Positions 47,481 to 59,490 of a DNA stretch of 64,000 nt are shown here, piece by piece; position 1 is the stretch's first letter; each line of letters opens with the position of its first letter. Origin of the DNA: Psoroptes ovis (lineage: Eukaryota > Arthropoda > Arachnida > Sarcoptiformes > Psoroptidae). Below the pieces are notes generated by a model, which ran no database searches, was not told the DNA's origin, and saw only the letters and a program-made list of their open reading frames with translations. A program made the position numbers and the translations under genes. The stretch covers positions 1,054,001 to 1,118,000 of the forward strand of contig PQWQ01000008.1 of NCBI GenBank assembly GCA_002943765.1. The letters run 5' to 3'.

Positions 47481-49283
47481 ATTCTTTAAATACATCATTG
47501 TATGAGTGACATCAAAACCTTAAGATCAATGTACTGATATGAATATGAAATTTAAATACAAATTTTCAAAAATACAAAAAAATATACATTGAAACTAATG
47601 TATTCAATGCTTGTTTGTCATTTTTGCTTTTTGCATTTGTCGATAAATATCCCTCACAAGAATTTCTCAGATGATTAGTGTATACCATCACCAATCAAAT
47701 CAAGTTCTATTTATAGATTGAAATATATTTCAATGTATAAAATGGCATGATTAACAGTAGAAATTGCAATTAATTAATCAAAAATGAATTATGATTATTC
47801 ATTCATTTTATTCATTCATTTTATTCATTTCATCATCCATATTCATGTTCATATATTCATGTATGGGAAGAATTTCTGTGCATACTGAGAGAGGTAGCTC
47901 GTGGGCGTTCAAAATGGGTGAATCAAAAATGGAAACATTTCGAAAAATTAGTCAGTCAGTCAGTCAGTCAGATTTGGTAAATGTGTTTTTGACAAGTTTG
48001 ATTAATTAATTTCGATTAATTTCGTTTAATTGTAAATCGTTCAATATTTCGGATTTCTGTCCGATGAGAACGGAACAAAAAATGACCATCTAAAAAAATG
48101 ACCAATGGTCACTTTGACACTTGGACAATTGTCGTTTCGATTTTTCGATTAGCCAATTGACTAATCAATTGACTCGGGATGATTTGTGCAAATTGATCCA
48201 ATGATCAATCATTGATCATTGATCAATGAATGATTTGATTAAATTTGATTTATTTCTTTGATTTCGTGCAATTTGCCGAATTGAAAATTTTTTGAATTGC
48301 ACGAATTTGCACCGAAATATCGTTCGGTGAATATGAATTCATATGAAATATTTATGTCAGTGTTTAATGATTGTGAATCCAGAAAGAGAGATATGAAGGT
48401 GAGGAATACAGGTAGCAATTTGTATTTGAGGGTCGCTCATAAAGTTTTTCCAAAAATTTCTAGACGAAATTCGGTAGTATTCAAGGTATAAACCTGTTCG
48501 TCACAAAAAAAAAATCTTCGTGAATCGACATTATTACAAATTGAATACATTATTGAAGTCGATTGATCTGTTCAAATTAATTTGTTTTTTTTACCGAAAA
48601 AAATTTTGTAACAAAATTTATGAATGATACAAAGTAATAAAATTTTCGAATAAATTTCCAGAAAAATTTCCAATCAAATTTCATGTGAATTAATTACTTG
48701 TATTCAGTTATATCTCTGAACGTCTTATGGCTAGCTGCAGCCTCCGCAATGGCTTTGTTTAAGCACGTCATAATCGCGCAAGTTAACGCCAAGCGAAGAG
48801 AAAAAATTCCTCAATCCTTTCATTCCAGTTATTGCGCACGATTAAACATTTAATTGTTGCTGGGCGTTTCTTCTTCATTTATTTAATTTGATCGAAACAA
48901 AACAAAAATAAAATTGGTTTAATTGCCAGCGCCCAGTAAGCTATGTCTAAGCAACATTCAACACAATCACAAACTACAAACATTCGAAATGATCTTTGAT
49001 TTAAAATTCAAAGGTATAAACCTATTAAAGACTATACATTTTAAAATGATAAATTGTATCACATTATTTTCTTAAATCTTAGAAAAAAAAATTCATTTCA
49101 TTTCATTTGATTGAATGTAGATTGAAATAGAATAAAACAAAATGATATTCATCAATCAATCACAATGAAGATTCAACTAAAAACTCAAAAAAAACAAGCG
49201 TGGAAGCATAAATCAGATGAAAACATAAATGAATTCTTATCGATAAGCCGAATCGATGCATTTGAAGCATCGATTGGCTCGAA
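47481..49283. other. Gene-free DNA
   Basis: Contains (GTCA)5 at 47951-47970, ATTGATCA-type palindromic words at 48200-48240, and a GC-richer stretch at 48730-48960. In the latter, GCTGGGCGTTTC (48857) and CCAGCGCCCAG (48926) are partly inverted. No gene recognised. Confidence 0.45.
47951..47970. repeat. GTCA tetranucleotide repeat
   Basis: Five tandem GTCA units. Confidence 0.9.
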
Positions 49284-49359
49284 GCTGTCCGAAAATTTGG
49301 TTCGTATTGAATCAAGGGAATTTCTAATGGAAAACCCGTCAAAACTTTTAGGATAACCT
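49284..49359. mobile_element. Family A element, decayed
   Basis: GCTGTCCGAAAATTTGGTTC ... CAAAACTTTTAGGATAACC. Mismatches in both arms. Confidence 0.6.
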
Positions 49360-50988
49360 CGGAAATTACAGATGTGCATCTCTTTTCACTGGAGAAGAAA
49401 TGAAGAGATAAAATCTCTTCATTTCTGGCTTAAATATTTCAAATTATTCAGGAATGAAAAAAATGTTTATTTGTGATTGCACAAAATTGAACTGCTTTAA
49501 ATGAATAATCATCATCATCATCATCATCTTCGAAATGATAATAATAATTCAAATAAATGAAAAATCGTGATTCAAAGATTTTTTTTTTTTCATTTCTTCT
49601 TCTTTGAATTAATTTTTCGTTCAAAACTTGCGTAACAATGCTATGTACAGCAATGGTCAATAGTCAATAATAATCAAGTGTCGATAATGAAAAACATTTT
49701 GAACTTGAAAATTCAGGAAAAACATCTAGTTTGGTATTTGTGAATTGACAAATGAATGATTCGCCTATTTTCGAATGTCGAACCAATTTTTGAAGAGTCA
49801 ATGACTAGAACGAATAATGATTCAATGAATTCAATGAATTCATTGATAATTCAGTGCAATTTTCGATGAACTTTGAATCTCAGAGGGCGTATCCTTAGTA
49901 ATAATTAGAGCAAGCTGAGGCTCGTCAGGGCCTAACGGCCTCAGCGTTGACCTTACAGCCATGATTTTGAAAGATCTGTGCGTAATTTGGTGTCCAGGTT
50001 TCCGGGTATTTACAAGCAAGTAAATTACGCAGGTAGGTTTCTACCTGTTTTTGGCCAAAAACTTTGAATTCGAATGGAAATAAATCTTTCAAATCATCGA
50101 AATTCTTTGACCATCTTCGAATGCCTTAGAATTTATTTGATCAAAGATAAATTGTCTTTTTTGGCCATCATCATTCGATTGATTGATCGATCGAAGAGTA
50201 TACACTTTTTGGCAAGGTGTTTACCTTGTCAAATGGCAAAGTATTTCCAAGTATCATCAACAATCAGCCCCTCGGATGGATACAAGCATCTTGAATTTGG
50301 CTAATTTCAATGTGTTGTCATCGATTGATGAATGGCGATGAAAATTGTGGTGGTGTGGTGATGGATGCAGCAAGGTTACTGTGCTGAGAACGTCCATGTG
50401 TATGTGTAGCCATTGTATAAATTGAATTCAGTGAATTCATTGAATAATTAAAAAATTTAAATTAAAATGAAATAAAACTTAAAACTTAATTAAAAAATAT
50501 CTAAATGAAATAAATCTTTCCACCTTCTACCAACCATCTTATAAACAAAATACATTAATTTAATTTGTTTCAATTAATATTGCGTATAATACATAACAAA
50601 TTGAATTGAAAATTGCATTTTTCACCTTTGACCATTTAATTTAATTCAATTTTTTATTTGTTTAATTTGTTTTCGAGTTTTGATTAATTCAGTTTTAAAT
50701 TAATTTTACTTAACTACCTACCTGAAAGAAACTAACCTCTTGGTAGAGGGCTAAATCGCAGCTTAAATTCAAATACGCAGAGATGATGTGCAGTCATCAA
50801 TCGAATTGAATTAAATCTTCAAGGCTCAATTTGGGGAAGAATTTCTCTCCAGCTTGTTTTCGATCAACGGAATTATCAATCGAATTCATTAGGACCAACG
50901 GACCCAGGAATTTTTTTGTCATTATTCAGCTCAGAGTCCATTGTCCTGCTGAGTTTTAGGACTCCATATAGGAATTTCAAAAACGCAT
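49360..50988. other. Gene-free DNA
   Basis: AT-rich sequence with a GC-richer patch at 49885-50035 (GAGGCTCGTCAGGGCCTAAC) in which CCTAACGGCC and GGCCTC words repeat. No gene recognised. Confidence 0.45.
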
Positions 50989-51082
50989 TTACCGATATGA
51001 AATGAGCGAATTTTTTTCCATTGTACTTCAGGTGAAAAATAATTCATGTCGCTAATGCATAAACGTGCATTTCATACCGGTT
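50989..51082. mobile_element. Family C inverted repeat, polarity 2
   Basis: Left TTACCGATATGAAATGAGCG, right CGTGCATTTCATACCGGTT, 94 bp. The TACC ends face outward. If TA is the target duplication the terminus would be CCRGTATGAAATG, similar in type to mauritiana-subfamily mariner ends (established knowledge, recalled without alignment). Confidence 0.72.
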
Positions 51083-51529
51083 CTACAAAAGACAATTATT
51101 GCAAACACTAATCAATAACTTGTCAACCATTATTTTCAACCAATCAATAAATGAATCAATAGATGATTCATTGAATCAATGAATCCAATGTGTTAATGGG
51201 CAATCAAACTTGAATGAAATTCATTTGGAAATACGCCCAAAAATGTGTGAAATTTTCCACAGAACGAAACAATCATCAGCCATCAAGCAATCATCATACA
51301 ATATTTCAAGGGGTTCGGTGACCACCAGCAGGTTCCAAAAAGCTACCAGAAAATTATTATTTCACCTCACACTGAAACCTTTTAACCAAACATTTCGTTC
51401 CGAATTTCGATTGACAAATGATTCAAAATAATGAAAAATAATTAATTTTGATTTAATTAATTATTTTTCATTTGAAAACATGAAAATAAATAAATAAATA
51501 AATGAATTAAATACAAAATCAATTGAATG
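51083..51529. other. Gene-free DNA
   Basis: AT-rich. A 73-codon open stretch at 51210-51431 has no recognisable features. Confidence 0.45.
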
Positions 51530-51605
51530 AGGCTGTCCGAAAAGTTATCCATGTATTCAACGTTAATACCCCATTCGAAATCGGCAAAAACTTTTCGGAC
51601 AACCC
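51530..51605. mobile_element. Family A element
   Basis: AGGCTGTCCGAAAAGTTATC ... GCAAAAACTTTTCGGACAACCC. 76 bp; perfect outer arms apart from a CTG/CAA change. Confidence 0.82.
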
Positions 51606-52636
51606 ATGATTACATGATTATTTGTGAAATCAAAAAATTCATTATTTTGAACTCTGTTTGTGTATTCAATTCACCATCAAAATAATGACGAACAAACAAT
51701 GCTTGTCATTCATTATTTGTCATTTTTCATCGTTGTTGTCAATGTGAATACCTTTCATTACGTCAATACTCTCACGCTAGACACTCTTGGTGTGCTGGGT
51801 GGCCATCGAACTCTGATCATCTGCGAAAATCACCCTTAAAAAAGCCGGAAAAGGTGCCGTTTGGAGCTGCGAATGAAACTTGCTTTGGTGCCCTAAAGGC
51901 GCCTGTCGAGTCCAAAGACTGTACTCCCAAAATCTGTCAAATTATTTTTCATTATTGACACAATGACAAAGGATTTATTTTGGAATTTTTTTCTCGATTA
52001 AAAGCTTTGAATTCAATGGACAAAACTTTGAAAAATCGATTAATGTAAATATTTTTGAGGGGGTGTGGTTCGAAAATGATTCATTTAGAAAATATTCATT
52101 TTGACCCTTTACGGGTCCTGTTTGATTGAAGAGTAAAAAATTCCTCCTTCCAACTCGATGGCTCCTTTTGATTTCGCATGTCAAATCCCGCAAGTCATAA
52201 AATAGCCTGGAGGGTAAGCAGGGAAATAAAAAATCGGTTTCTTGGCTACAAAGGGTTAACCCTTTAAAAATATTAATCAAATAATAAATATGAATCCTAG
52301 ATGATATATGAATGAATATATGTGTCATGAATATTCAATTGATCGATTTTATTTATTTGATCAATATGCTCGATGAAATATTCACTGATCATCAAAGGGT
52401 TATAGCCGCAACAATTTTATGATGTTTTCGTGTGTGTGTGTGTCCGTCATAAAATTATGATTGACTATAAATTGGATTTGCTGTATGTGATGATGATGAT
52501 AAAGATCATATGGAGCAGCCTTTGAATACTAAATTAGCCAGAGAAATGGCCACAAAACAATTTTTATAGACTCAAACACATTTATTGCATTTGATGATTC
52601 AATCAATTTATTGATTTGATCGAAAGCATTTATTTC
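51606..52636. other. Gene-free DNA with a GC-richer patch
   Basis: At 51840-51930 a GC-richer patch contains CTTTGGTGCCCTAAAGGCGCCTGTCGAG-type sequence ending in TCCAAAG (split here for length). Its GGCGCCTGTCGA word is shared with the F repeats. A 117-codon minus-strand open stretch at 51975-52328 shows no domain. Confidence 0.4.
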
Positions 52637-52718
52637 TTACCAGTATGAAATGAGCGATTCATTTCAATACTATCATATGAATTTCAATGGTCATAAAACG
52701 ATCATTTCATACTGGTAA
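52637..52718. mobile_element. Family C inverted repeat, polarity 2
   Basis: Left TTACCAGTATGAAATGAGCG, right CGATCATTTCATACTGGTAA, 82 bp. The arms pair over about 20 bp with one mismatch. The best-preserved C copy. Confidence 0.82.
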
Positions 52719-53609
52719 CTTATTTTTAAATGATGAATCACTTTCAATATAAAAATTCATGAACTGAATTAATTTGATTTGATCGACTAAATCAACAGAA
52801 ATAAATCTGGTCTAAAACTGACCAATTGATTGATTTGATTTGATTAAATCCAATTCTGATCCATCAATCAATAATACGACAAGCAATGTAATCATTGATG
52901 TAATGAACACACGTAATAAAATCCGAAAAATGTAACCCAAATGTCCCCGAAATGATCCCTTGCTCAAAGCCCTAAGCCTCGTAAAAACCTTAAAACCTTG
53001 TAAAACCTCATCGATAATAGACCCAAATGCTAATTGGAAAAGCTTGTCCCGATTAGGCCCTATCAATGGATACACATTGATTACATCAAAATTGTTACAA
53101 ATTTTGTGGACAACCCCTCAAATAATCATTGATTATGTGAAACCACCGTGTGATTCAATAAGTCCGCGTTACGAGTATCAATTCGAGTTCAAAGGACCGT
53201 AAATCCTTTTGTTGTTCATTTACAAGAGGGGGAGGGGAAGGGTATGGAGGGGAAAATGTTGAATGTGAGACATGATTCAGCATCCAAATGTTGGATTAAT
53301 TTTGATCATCATCGTTGTTTATTGGTTGGTTGGTTGATTAATTCATTTGGTCCCTGTGTTTGCTCTTGCGCAACATCAATTCCAAGGTCCAGGGTCCAGA
53401 GATGGCCAAATGGACCGGATAACAAACAAACGATCCGAATCATTCGGCATTATCAATGGATATCGTTGAATATATCATCGGTCATATATGATCAGATCGT
53501 ATTTGATATTTGATTTTTGATTATTTTTTTCAGAATTAAATATTCTCATCACACACACACACACACACATACACAGACATTGCTTTCACTAATTTATGTG
53601 ATACAATAA
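52719..53609. other. Gene-free DNA
   Basis: Contains CA microsatellite at 53549-53570 and a CTTGCGCAACA word near 53365. Overlapping short frames at 52812-53513 show no domain. Confidence 0.45.
53549..53570. repeat. CA dinucleotide microsatellite
   Basis: (CA)10-type run. Confidence 0.88.
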
Positions 53610-53688
53610 TTGAGTGTCCGGAAAGTTTTGTCCGAAATTACCATACAATAATGATGACCAAACCCGCCAAAACTTTTCGGACAACCAA
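53610..53688. mobile_element. Family A element
   Basis: TTGAGTGTCCGGAAAGTTTT ... CAAAACTTTTCGGACAACCAA. 79 bp. Confidence 0.8.
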
Positions 53689-53911
53689 AAATATTTTCGA
53701 TAATTTCAAAAAATTTATGAATTTTAAATTTTTGTTTTTGATACAATGAATAATCAAACGAAACGAAACGAAATAAATCCGGATTTCCATCGAATTCGTT
53801 ACAGTTTTCATGTTTTTTTTTGTAATTCAATGAATGAATGAATGTATGAATTTGAAAATGTAATCACAATGACCAAAAATTCATTCACATGGAATGACCA
53901 AAAAAATTTTC

Positions 53912-53989
53912 GGACTATCCGAAAAGTTTTAGCGGTTCGGCCGAAATTTTTCCATTGAAATTTAACGCAAAAATTTTCCGGACAACCCC
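53912..53989. mobile_element. Family A element
   Basis: GGACTATCCGAAAAGTTTTA ... CAAAAATTTTCCGGACAACCCC. 78 bp with several mismatches; only about 225 bp from the copy at 53610. Confidence 0.72.
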
Positions 53990-54658
53990 AGAATTTTTTT
54001 TTGGCCAAAAAATTTTCGGGTTGTCAAAAGGGGGAGGGGGAGAGGGTAAGTAAGACCAAACATTGATACATTCATTTGGTATTTCGTATTTGTATCAAAT
54101 AAGATTAAAATTTTGCGAACAAGCCAATGACCGTTGTAAGCATGTGTGTGTGGTAAGCATCTTTGGGTGGCGAAAAAAATTTCCCGAAATTTTTCTGGAA
54201 ATATTTCCCTTAGCCCCCTTTGTTGTAATTCAAATACTTTCCACTTGACCTGTTACCGCCAATGGTTGGCCGAATTGATGCGATTAGAATTTGAAATTTT
54301 CGGGGAAAATTTCAGAAAATTTTTTTCCCCAGAAACTTTCCCGATTGTTGTGAGCCATTCACAAATCCGTTACACATTTTATTTACATTTTCGGTGATTG
54401 TTCATTTTGGGGTTCGGTTTTTGTGTGTTTGGAGATCTCAAAGATCAAAGAAAACCTTTGAAATCTTTTCCAATATTTGATCTGTCTGTCATTCAAAGAT
54501 CAAAGATTTGACATTTTTTGACCCATGTGAAACAATTTCTTGTGTCATTGATATGAAACATTTCATATCACTGAACCTTGTAGCAGAGGGACCTAGACAT
54601 ATCCATTCGAATCTAATAGGCTCAATGACAAACAAACAAGCAAGCATTCATTTGAAAA

Positions 54659-54740
54659 TTAGGCTGTCCGGAAAGTTTCGGCCGATTGAAGCTTTGAGAA
54701 ACATTTGAAAATTCCGTCAAAACTTTGCGGACAGCCCGAA
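54659..54740. mobile_element. Family A element
   Basis: TTAGGCTGTCCGGAAAGTTT ... CAAAACTTTGCGGACAGCCCGAA. 82 bp. GGCTGTCC/GGACAGCC matched in both arms. About 170 bp upstream of the candidate exon at 54913. Confidence 0.82.
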
Positions 54741-54912
54741 AATTCACAATTTTATATGCATTTCACCACTAATACTTAACATATTTGAATAGGATTTAAT
54801 CCTTTTGTCTTGTTATTATTTGGTTGATACAAATGTACATTTGTTCGATTGTTCATTTCTTACTATTCATTGATCATTGACAATTGATTTTTCCCTGTAT
54901 TTTTTTTTGCAG

Positions 54913-55102
54913 ATTTGAAAATATTTTGAAATATTTTTCCATCAAACCAACCAAACAATGGAAGGATTATCTCGCTGTGTTCGTATTAGGGATACCATTG
55001 ACATGGACACTAATGCATCAAGACAATAGAAGACAATGGCAAGGGGCAAAATACCGAAATGATCAGGTCTTCATTCAAACTGGTGGGATAGATGAAGCAT
55101 GA
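54913..55102 (+). CDS. Candidate terminal exon of an unidentified small membrane protein
   Basis: A strong acceptor (TTTTTTTTGCAG, AG at 54911-54912) opens a 190-nt reading frame ending in TGA. It would add 62 residues after a split codon. Visible features are a Lys/Tyr/Phe-rich start, a hydrophobic stretch AVFVLGIPLTWTLM at about residues 21-34, then a polar tail rich in Gln, Arg and Asn (DNRRQWQGAKYRND) ending in GGIDEA. The layout of one membrane span and a charged tail resembles small accessory subunits of respiratory complexes such as the single-pass complex I subunits, but I cannot make a family match. No convincing upstream exon was found; a GGTAAGTAAG donor-like site at 54047 is one candidate. 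A chance open frame remains quite possible. Confidence 0.3.
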
Positions 55103-56270
55103 GAGAACAAGAGGGGGACCGCATTACAAAGGCTATAGATTATTAATGACTATGCTATGTTTGAACATGGTCTCCGACTGATCATTTTTTTCATTTTGAT
55201 TGATAATATCATTGATTGAAGTTCAGATTGAAATTCATCGATTCAAAACCCCCTCGGTGTAGTTTTTGTAGTTCGAGTTTTAATCAAGGCTATAGGTTTT
55301 AATATAGCCTATTGATAATAATAATAATAATCTTTTGAAGGATTATTTTAAAATTTTGATTATTTCATTGTTTGTTTATTTATTTATATCATTATTTATT
55401 CATATTGGTAAACACGATGACCAAAACTGACCAAAACTGGCCAAAAATGACCAGAAATGTTTGTTTTTATTTGATTATTGTTTTGTTCATTTTGAATAAT
55501 TGAATTTTAAATTAAATTGAATGTATCGAATCATAGTCGAATTGAATCGAATCAAATTGAATTGAATCAAATTTTGAATTTCAAACAAACAAAATTTGGC
55601 TCATAGACTCTGGACTCACAGACTATAGATCTCATCATTTGGTCATCCATTCATTGTATCTGAACATATGTAAATTTTTAATGGAAATTTTTTTCAAGAA
55701 AATTTCCGAAAATCAAATCACAAAATTAAATTTAAAATTTGAAATTTCCAGGAAATTTCTCAGAAAATTCCCTGGAATCTTCCTCGAAAATTTTTTTTCG
55801 GAAATATTTTCAGTGAATTTCGCTGAGACCCCTCCATTCTCCTCTAGAGAATCCATCGAGAATTCTTCCGAAAAAATTTCCACAAAATTTTTGAGAAAAT
55901 TTCCCAAGAAAATTTCCGAAATTCTCCCGAAAAATTTTCCATGATTTTAAGTCCATTAAATTTCAATTTTGGTCAATACAAATTGTGTCCGTCTCTCTCA
56001 ATGGTAGTCTATGATCATCATCATCATCATTATCCCTATTATCATTATCATCGATTACCATATTACCCGAATATTATACAAATACATGTATTATCAATTG
56101 ACAATTACATTTAACATTAACCATAATTCACCATCATTATCAACAACAGCAGCAACAAACAAACAAATAAATGACAATTCATACATTCATTGATATCATT
56201 GATTCAACTATGACGATATCAAAAATCGTCAAAAACTGATGATTTTTGCCGAGTCCCTCATTGCTTTTCA
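55103..56270. other. Gene-free DNA
   Basis: After the candidate exon: AT-rich sequence, AAT and ATC microsatellites (55317-55332, 56012-56030), and the GGAAATTTTCC cluster at 55690-55945. No gene recognised. Confidence 0.5.
55690..55945. repeat. Cluster of GGAAATTTTCC-type self-complementary words
   Basis: About 255 bp in which GAAATTTCC, GAAAATTTCC and TTTTTCGG words recur every 10-20 bp on both strands. It resembles 11650-11962. Long frames on both strands follow from the bias. Confidence 0.55.
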
Positions 56271-56347
56271 AGGCTGTCCGAAAAGTTCCAAAGCAAAAAT
56301 CAATCACTTAGTCAATTGAAAGCCCGCAAGAACTTTTCGGGCAACCT
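56271..56347. mobile_element. Family A element
   Basis: AGGCTGTCCGAAAAGTTCCA ... CAAGAACTTTTCGGGCAACCT. 77 bp. Confidence 0.8.
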
Positions 56348-56628
56348 TTGTTTTTCCCAAGAAAAAAAATCAAAAATCGATTATTGATTGACCAGTGATG
56401 ATTTTGATGATTTGATTCTTTGGGACAAAATAATCTTGATGATAATCATCATCGAGAAAATGATGTCCGAAATTTCCGAGTTTTGTACAAAAAAATTTCC
56501 GAAAAATTTCCCCGAAAAGTATTTCCCAAACATATTTCCTCATAGATACACAACGAAAAATCATCATTATCAATGGCCATTAATTCTGGTATTTACATCG
56601 AAAATGAAATTCTGATCATCGACACAAT

Positions 56629-56676
56629 GGACACACAATAGAACCATGGTGTCCACGGTGTCCATAGTGTCCATTT
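56629..56676. repeat. TGTCCA short tandem repeat and hairpin
   Basis: GGTGTCCAC, GGTGTCCAT and AGTGTCCAT in tandem, with the complementary ATGGACAC about 10-15 bases upstream, so the region can fold. It sits in a locally GC-richer stretch (56640-56800) that is open on both strands but shows no domain. Confidence 0.5.
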
Positions 56677-57127
56677 CGGGCGCCAAGCAGGCAGCAAAGA
56701 TTGTACGATGCGATAGTCCAAAGCAAACAAAGGCGATAAGCATCTGTGAATCGGCAGCCGGCAGATTCTTTGGCCGAATAATGGCCGATTGATGATGTTT
56801 TGATGCACTTGGATACTCGGACACAGTGTGTGTATCGGTGATTGTTGTATTGACCGTACGAACGAATTTCGTAGTCTTTGTACCGCTCAGAAATCAAATG
56901 TTAGATTTTCAAAATGAATTCAACATGATTTATTTCGAATGCTTCTGGACAAATGTCCAAATGAAATTATTTGGGGTACAAATTGCGAATTTGTCGCCAA
57001 GAATTACTGCAGGGGCCAGGATTTTTTTTTTTTTTTTTTGCAGGCCTCTTAAGGCCCAAAAGTTTGTGTTCGGTATATGTTCTCTGTATCTCATAGGTCC
57101 AATGAGAAACAATAGGAAACAAATATA

Positions 57128-57207
57128 ATAGGTTGTCCCATAAGTTCTTGCCGTTTTTCAAATGGAAAAAAATTTAAAAAACGGCAATAACTTATGGTAC
57201 AACCCAA
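57128..57207. mobile_element. Family B palindromic element with TA duplication
   Basis: ATAGGTTGTCCCATAAGTTC ... AACTTATGGTACAACCCAA, TA at 57126-57127 and 57208-57209. 80 bp. Confidence 0.92.
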
Positions 57208-58673
57208 TATTTCGAATTTCATTGAATTGATTGAATAAATGAGTTGATATGTTGAATTGCTTATATACATATAGCAACTGCTTATTATTGTAGCAATTTT
57301 TAATAATTCGATACATTTGTAGAAAATTCAAAATAAATTGTGATACAGTAATGTAATCGAATTTTCGATCAATTATTTTGGTATCGAATCAATTATAATT
57401 CTATGAGAATATTTTTTTTAAGTAAATATATTCATAATCATATTCATAATTACATTCATTCATAATATTCCAAATTATTCATATTTCACGAGGGAAAAGT
57501 TTCCCAAAAAAATAGTTCCCCGAAAGATCCAGAAATATTTGTATCAATTTAGACCAGAAACAGAGTGAATATGTTCGAAATATGTTCCAAAAAAAAAAAT
57601 TATCTTATCTCATTGTTATCAGGCATAGTGAATATGGTCATGTTTTGATACAGAATAAAATAGCAGAATCGAACCAGTAGCCACGATGGTAGCTACACAT
57701 AGAATCGCTTATCTTATCTCTTACTTGTATTACCATGGTGAATTATGACCATGGTATTATGGGGTCATTTTGTTTGCTGAATCAGTGAAATCATAAAACA
57801 AACCAACAAGAAAAATGGCCAGAAATCTTTCGGTAATCTTTTGGAAATCTTTTCGAAAATCTTTTGATTCACCGCCATAAAAAATGCACCAGAAATTGGC
57901 CACAAATTATGGAATAATTTATACAAGAATCATCTGTTTATTTATTCATATGTTTCAAATTGAATCCATCCATATATTCATGTCCCGAGCAATCACCTGT
58001 CTAACTTGAGTCCAAAATTTGGGTTCAAAAAATGGTTTTTATCGGTCAAAGAATTTGTTTTTTTCTTGTTTTGGGAACAAATAAACATGTTTACAATCCA
58101 TTTGGATTACCAAATTACAATTAAAATAATTGTAATTATTATCATTATTATTATTATTATGATTATTGTTACAATTAGATATGAAAATCATTCATCACTT
58201 ATGGCAAGTTCCTGAAGGACCATAGCCTGGTATTTTTTTTTCAGTTATCTCTGGTCTATACTTTATACCCTACCTTTTGCAATCCATTTTGACATATGAA
58301 GTGGGATTCAGTCAGGGATTTTGAAAGCAAAATTTGAAGCCCCCCCACCACCACCAAAATGCTATTGGTCAGTATGCTAAAAGGTGGACAAAGGGGGCTG
58401 TATAAGGTATCAAATGGTTATAAAACAATTTATCTTTCCGTTCAATGGACAGTACATTAAATTTTTACATTAATTACAATTCATATTCCTCGGCCAACAA
58501 ATGACAATTATATCATTATTTGATGAGAATTATTCGTATTTGTATTTCTGTATTTCTGGGAAAATTTTGACAATCGTCACCGAATTTCAAAAAAAAAACC
58601 CTAAAAAAAATTATTTATTCATGAAGATCAGAAAGAGCTATGTGTATGATCCACCATTCACATATATGTAATA
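57208..58673. other. Gene-free DNA
   Basis: AT-rich with ATT microsatellite at about 58136-58165 and poly-C at 58340-58348. No gene recognised. Confidence 0.5.
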
Positions 58674-58754
58674 TTAGGTTGTCCCATAAGTTCTTGCCGT
58701 TTTTCGAATGAAAAAAAAAATTAAAAAACGGCAAGAACTTATGGGACAACCTAA
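58674..58754. mobile_element. Family B palindromic element, consensus-like
   Basis: TTAGGTTGTCCCATAAGTTC then TTGCCGTTTTT; right AAAAACGGCAA then GAACTTATGGGACAACCTAA. TA at 58672-58673 and 58755-58756. The two arms are perfectly complementary over about 32 bp around an A-rich centre. The cleanest copy, 81 bp. Confidence 0.95.
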
Positions 58755-58802
58755 TATGTACAAAAATGATCATCATTAACAAATGTATTGTTCGGTTTTA
58801 AT

Positions 58803-59042
58803 TACTTAATTAAAAATTTTTGTCGTTGTTTTCCAGTTGGAAAATTTTCCGGTAAAGAATTTTTGCGGGAAAATTTCTCGCTTTCGGGTGAATTGGACCG
58901 AGTTTCCGGAGGCCTAGGCCCAGCTTTGTCGAGCATTTTACGGGGACCCAGCTTTCGCTTGTCGAACATCATCCGCCGAGCACGTTCAAACACGTTCACG
59001 TTGATCATACCCATCATAATCAACCTCTGATGACAACGATTT
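58803..59042 (-). CDS. GC-rich island, candidate exon of unknown identity
   Basis: Part of this interval (about 58880-59010) is much richer in G+C than its surroundings and is open on both strands. On the minus strand an acceptor-like ATCAG at about 59043 precedes a frame reading VNVFERARRMMFDKRKLGPR and then a Pro/Arg/Ser/Glu-rich segment, with a weak GTAATT donor near 58803. On the plus strand an acceptor-like TTTTCCAG at about 58835 precedes an alternative frame. I recognise no domain in either. The composition shift could equally mark a degraded transposon. Strand and coding status are unresolved. Confidence 0.2.
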
Positions 59043-59416
59043 TGCACGTGGAAAATTACGAACATATGTCACCATATTATGTAATTCTCATTATTGAATG
59101 AATGCGTACTGAATTTATGGATGACCCAATCATTGAATTCAATGAATTGAATGGAATAAAATACAAAATTAATTCAAGTGTAATCAAACATATTGAACAT
59201 ATTTCATCATCATTTGGGCTGAATTATCTATTATCAATGAGATGACATTGACATACGATTGAATCATTGAATCAATCCATGTTTGTATTTGCCATCTTCA
59301 TCATCATCATCATTTTAATGATTAAAATAGCCCCTAATATAGATCAAAATAGACCCCAAATAGACTCGAAACAGAGCAAAATTGACCCTAAATAGACAAA
59401 TCGAGGACAGCTCTTT

Positions 59417-59490
59417 GGTTGTCCGAAATGTTTTGCCGCGTCAAATCGTTGGAAATCAAATGAAAATCGGCCCGAACTTTTCGAACAACC
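59417..59490. mobile_element. Family A element
   Basis: GGTTGTCCGAAATGTTTTGC ... CCCGAACTTTTCGAACAACC. 74 bp. Confidence 0.78.

Noticed and set aside
48424..48450. GGGTCGCTCATAAAGTTTTT as a family A/B end
   Set aside because: Only a loose match and no partner arm.
51975..52328. 117-codon minus-strand frame
   Set aside because: No recognisable motif and no good flanking splice sites or polyadenylation signal.
53041..53117. GCTTGTCCCGATTAGG ... TTTTGTGGACAACCCC as a family A element
   Set aside because: Outer words fit, but the inner arms do not pair. Possibly very old, not supportable.
56646..56792. 48-codon plus-strand frame in a GC-richer stretch
   Set aside because: Starts inside a short tandem repeat, is also open on the minus strand, and has no recognisable motif.
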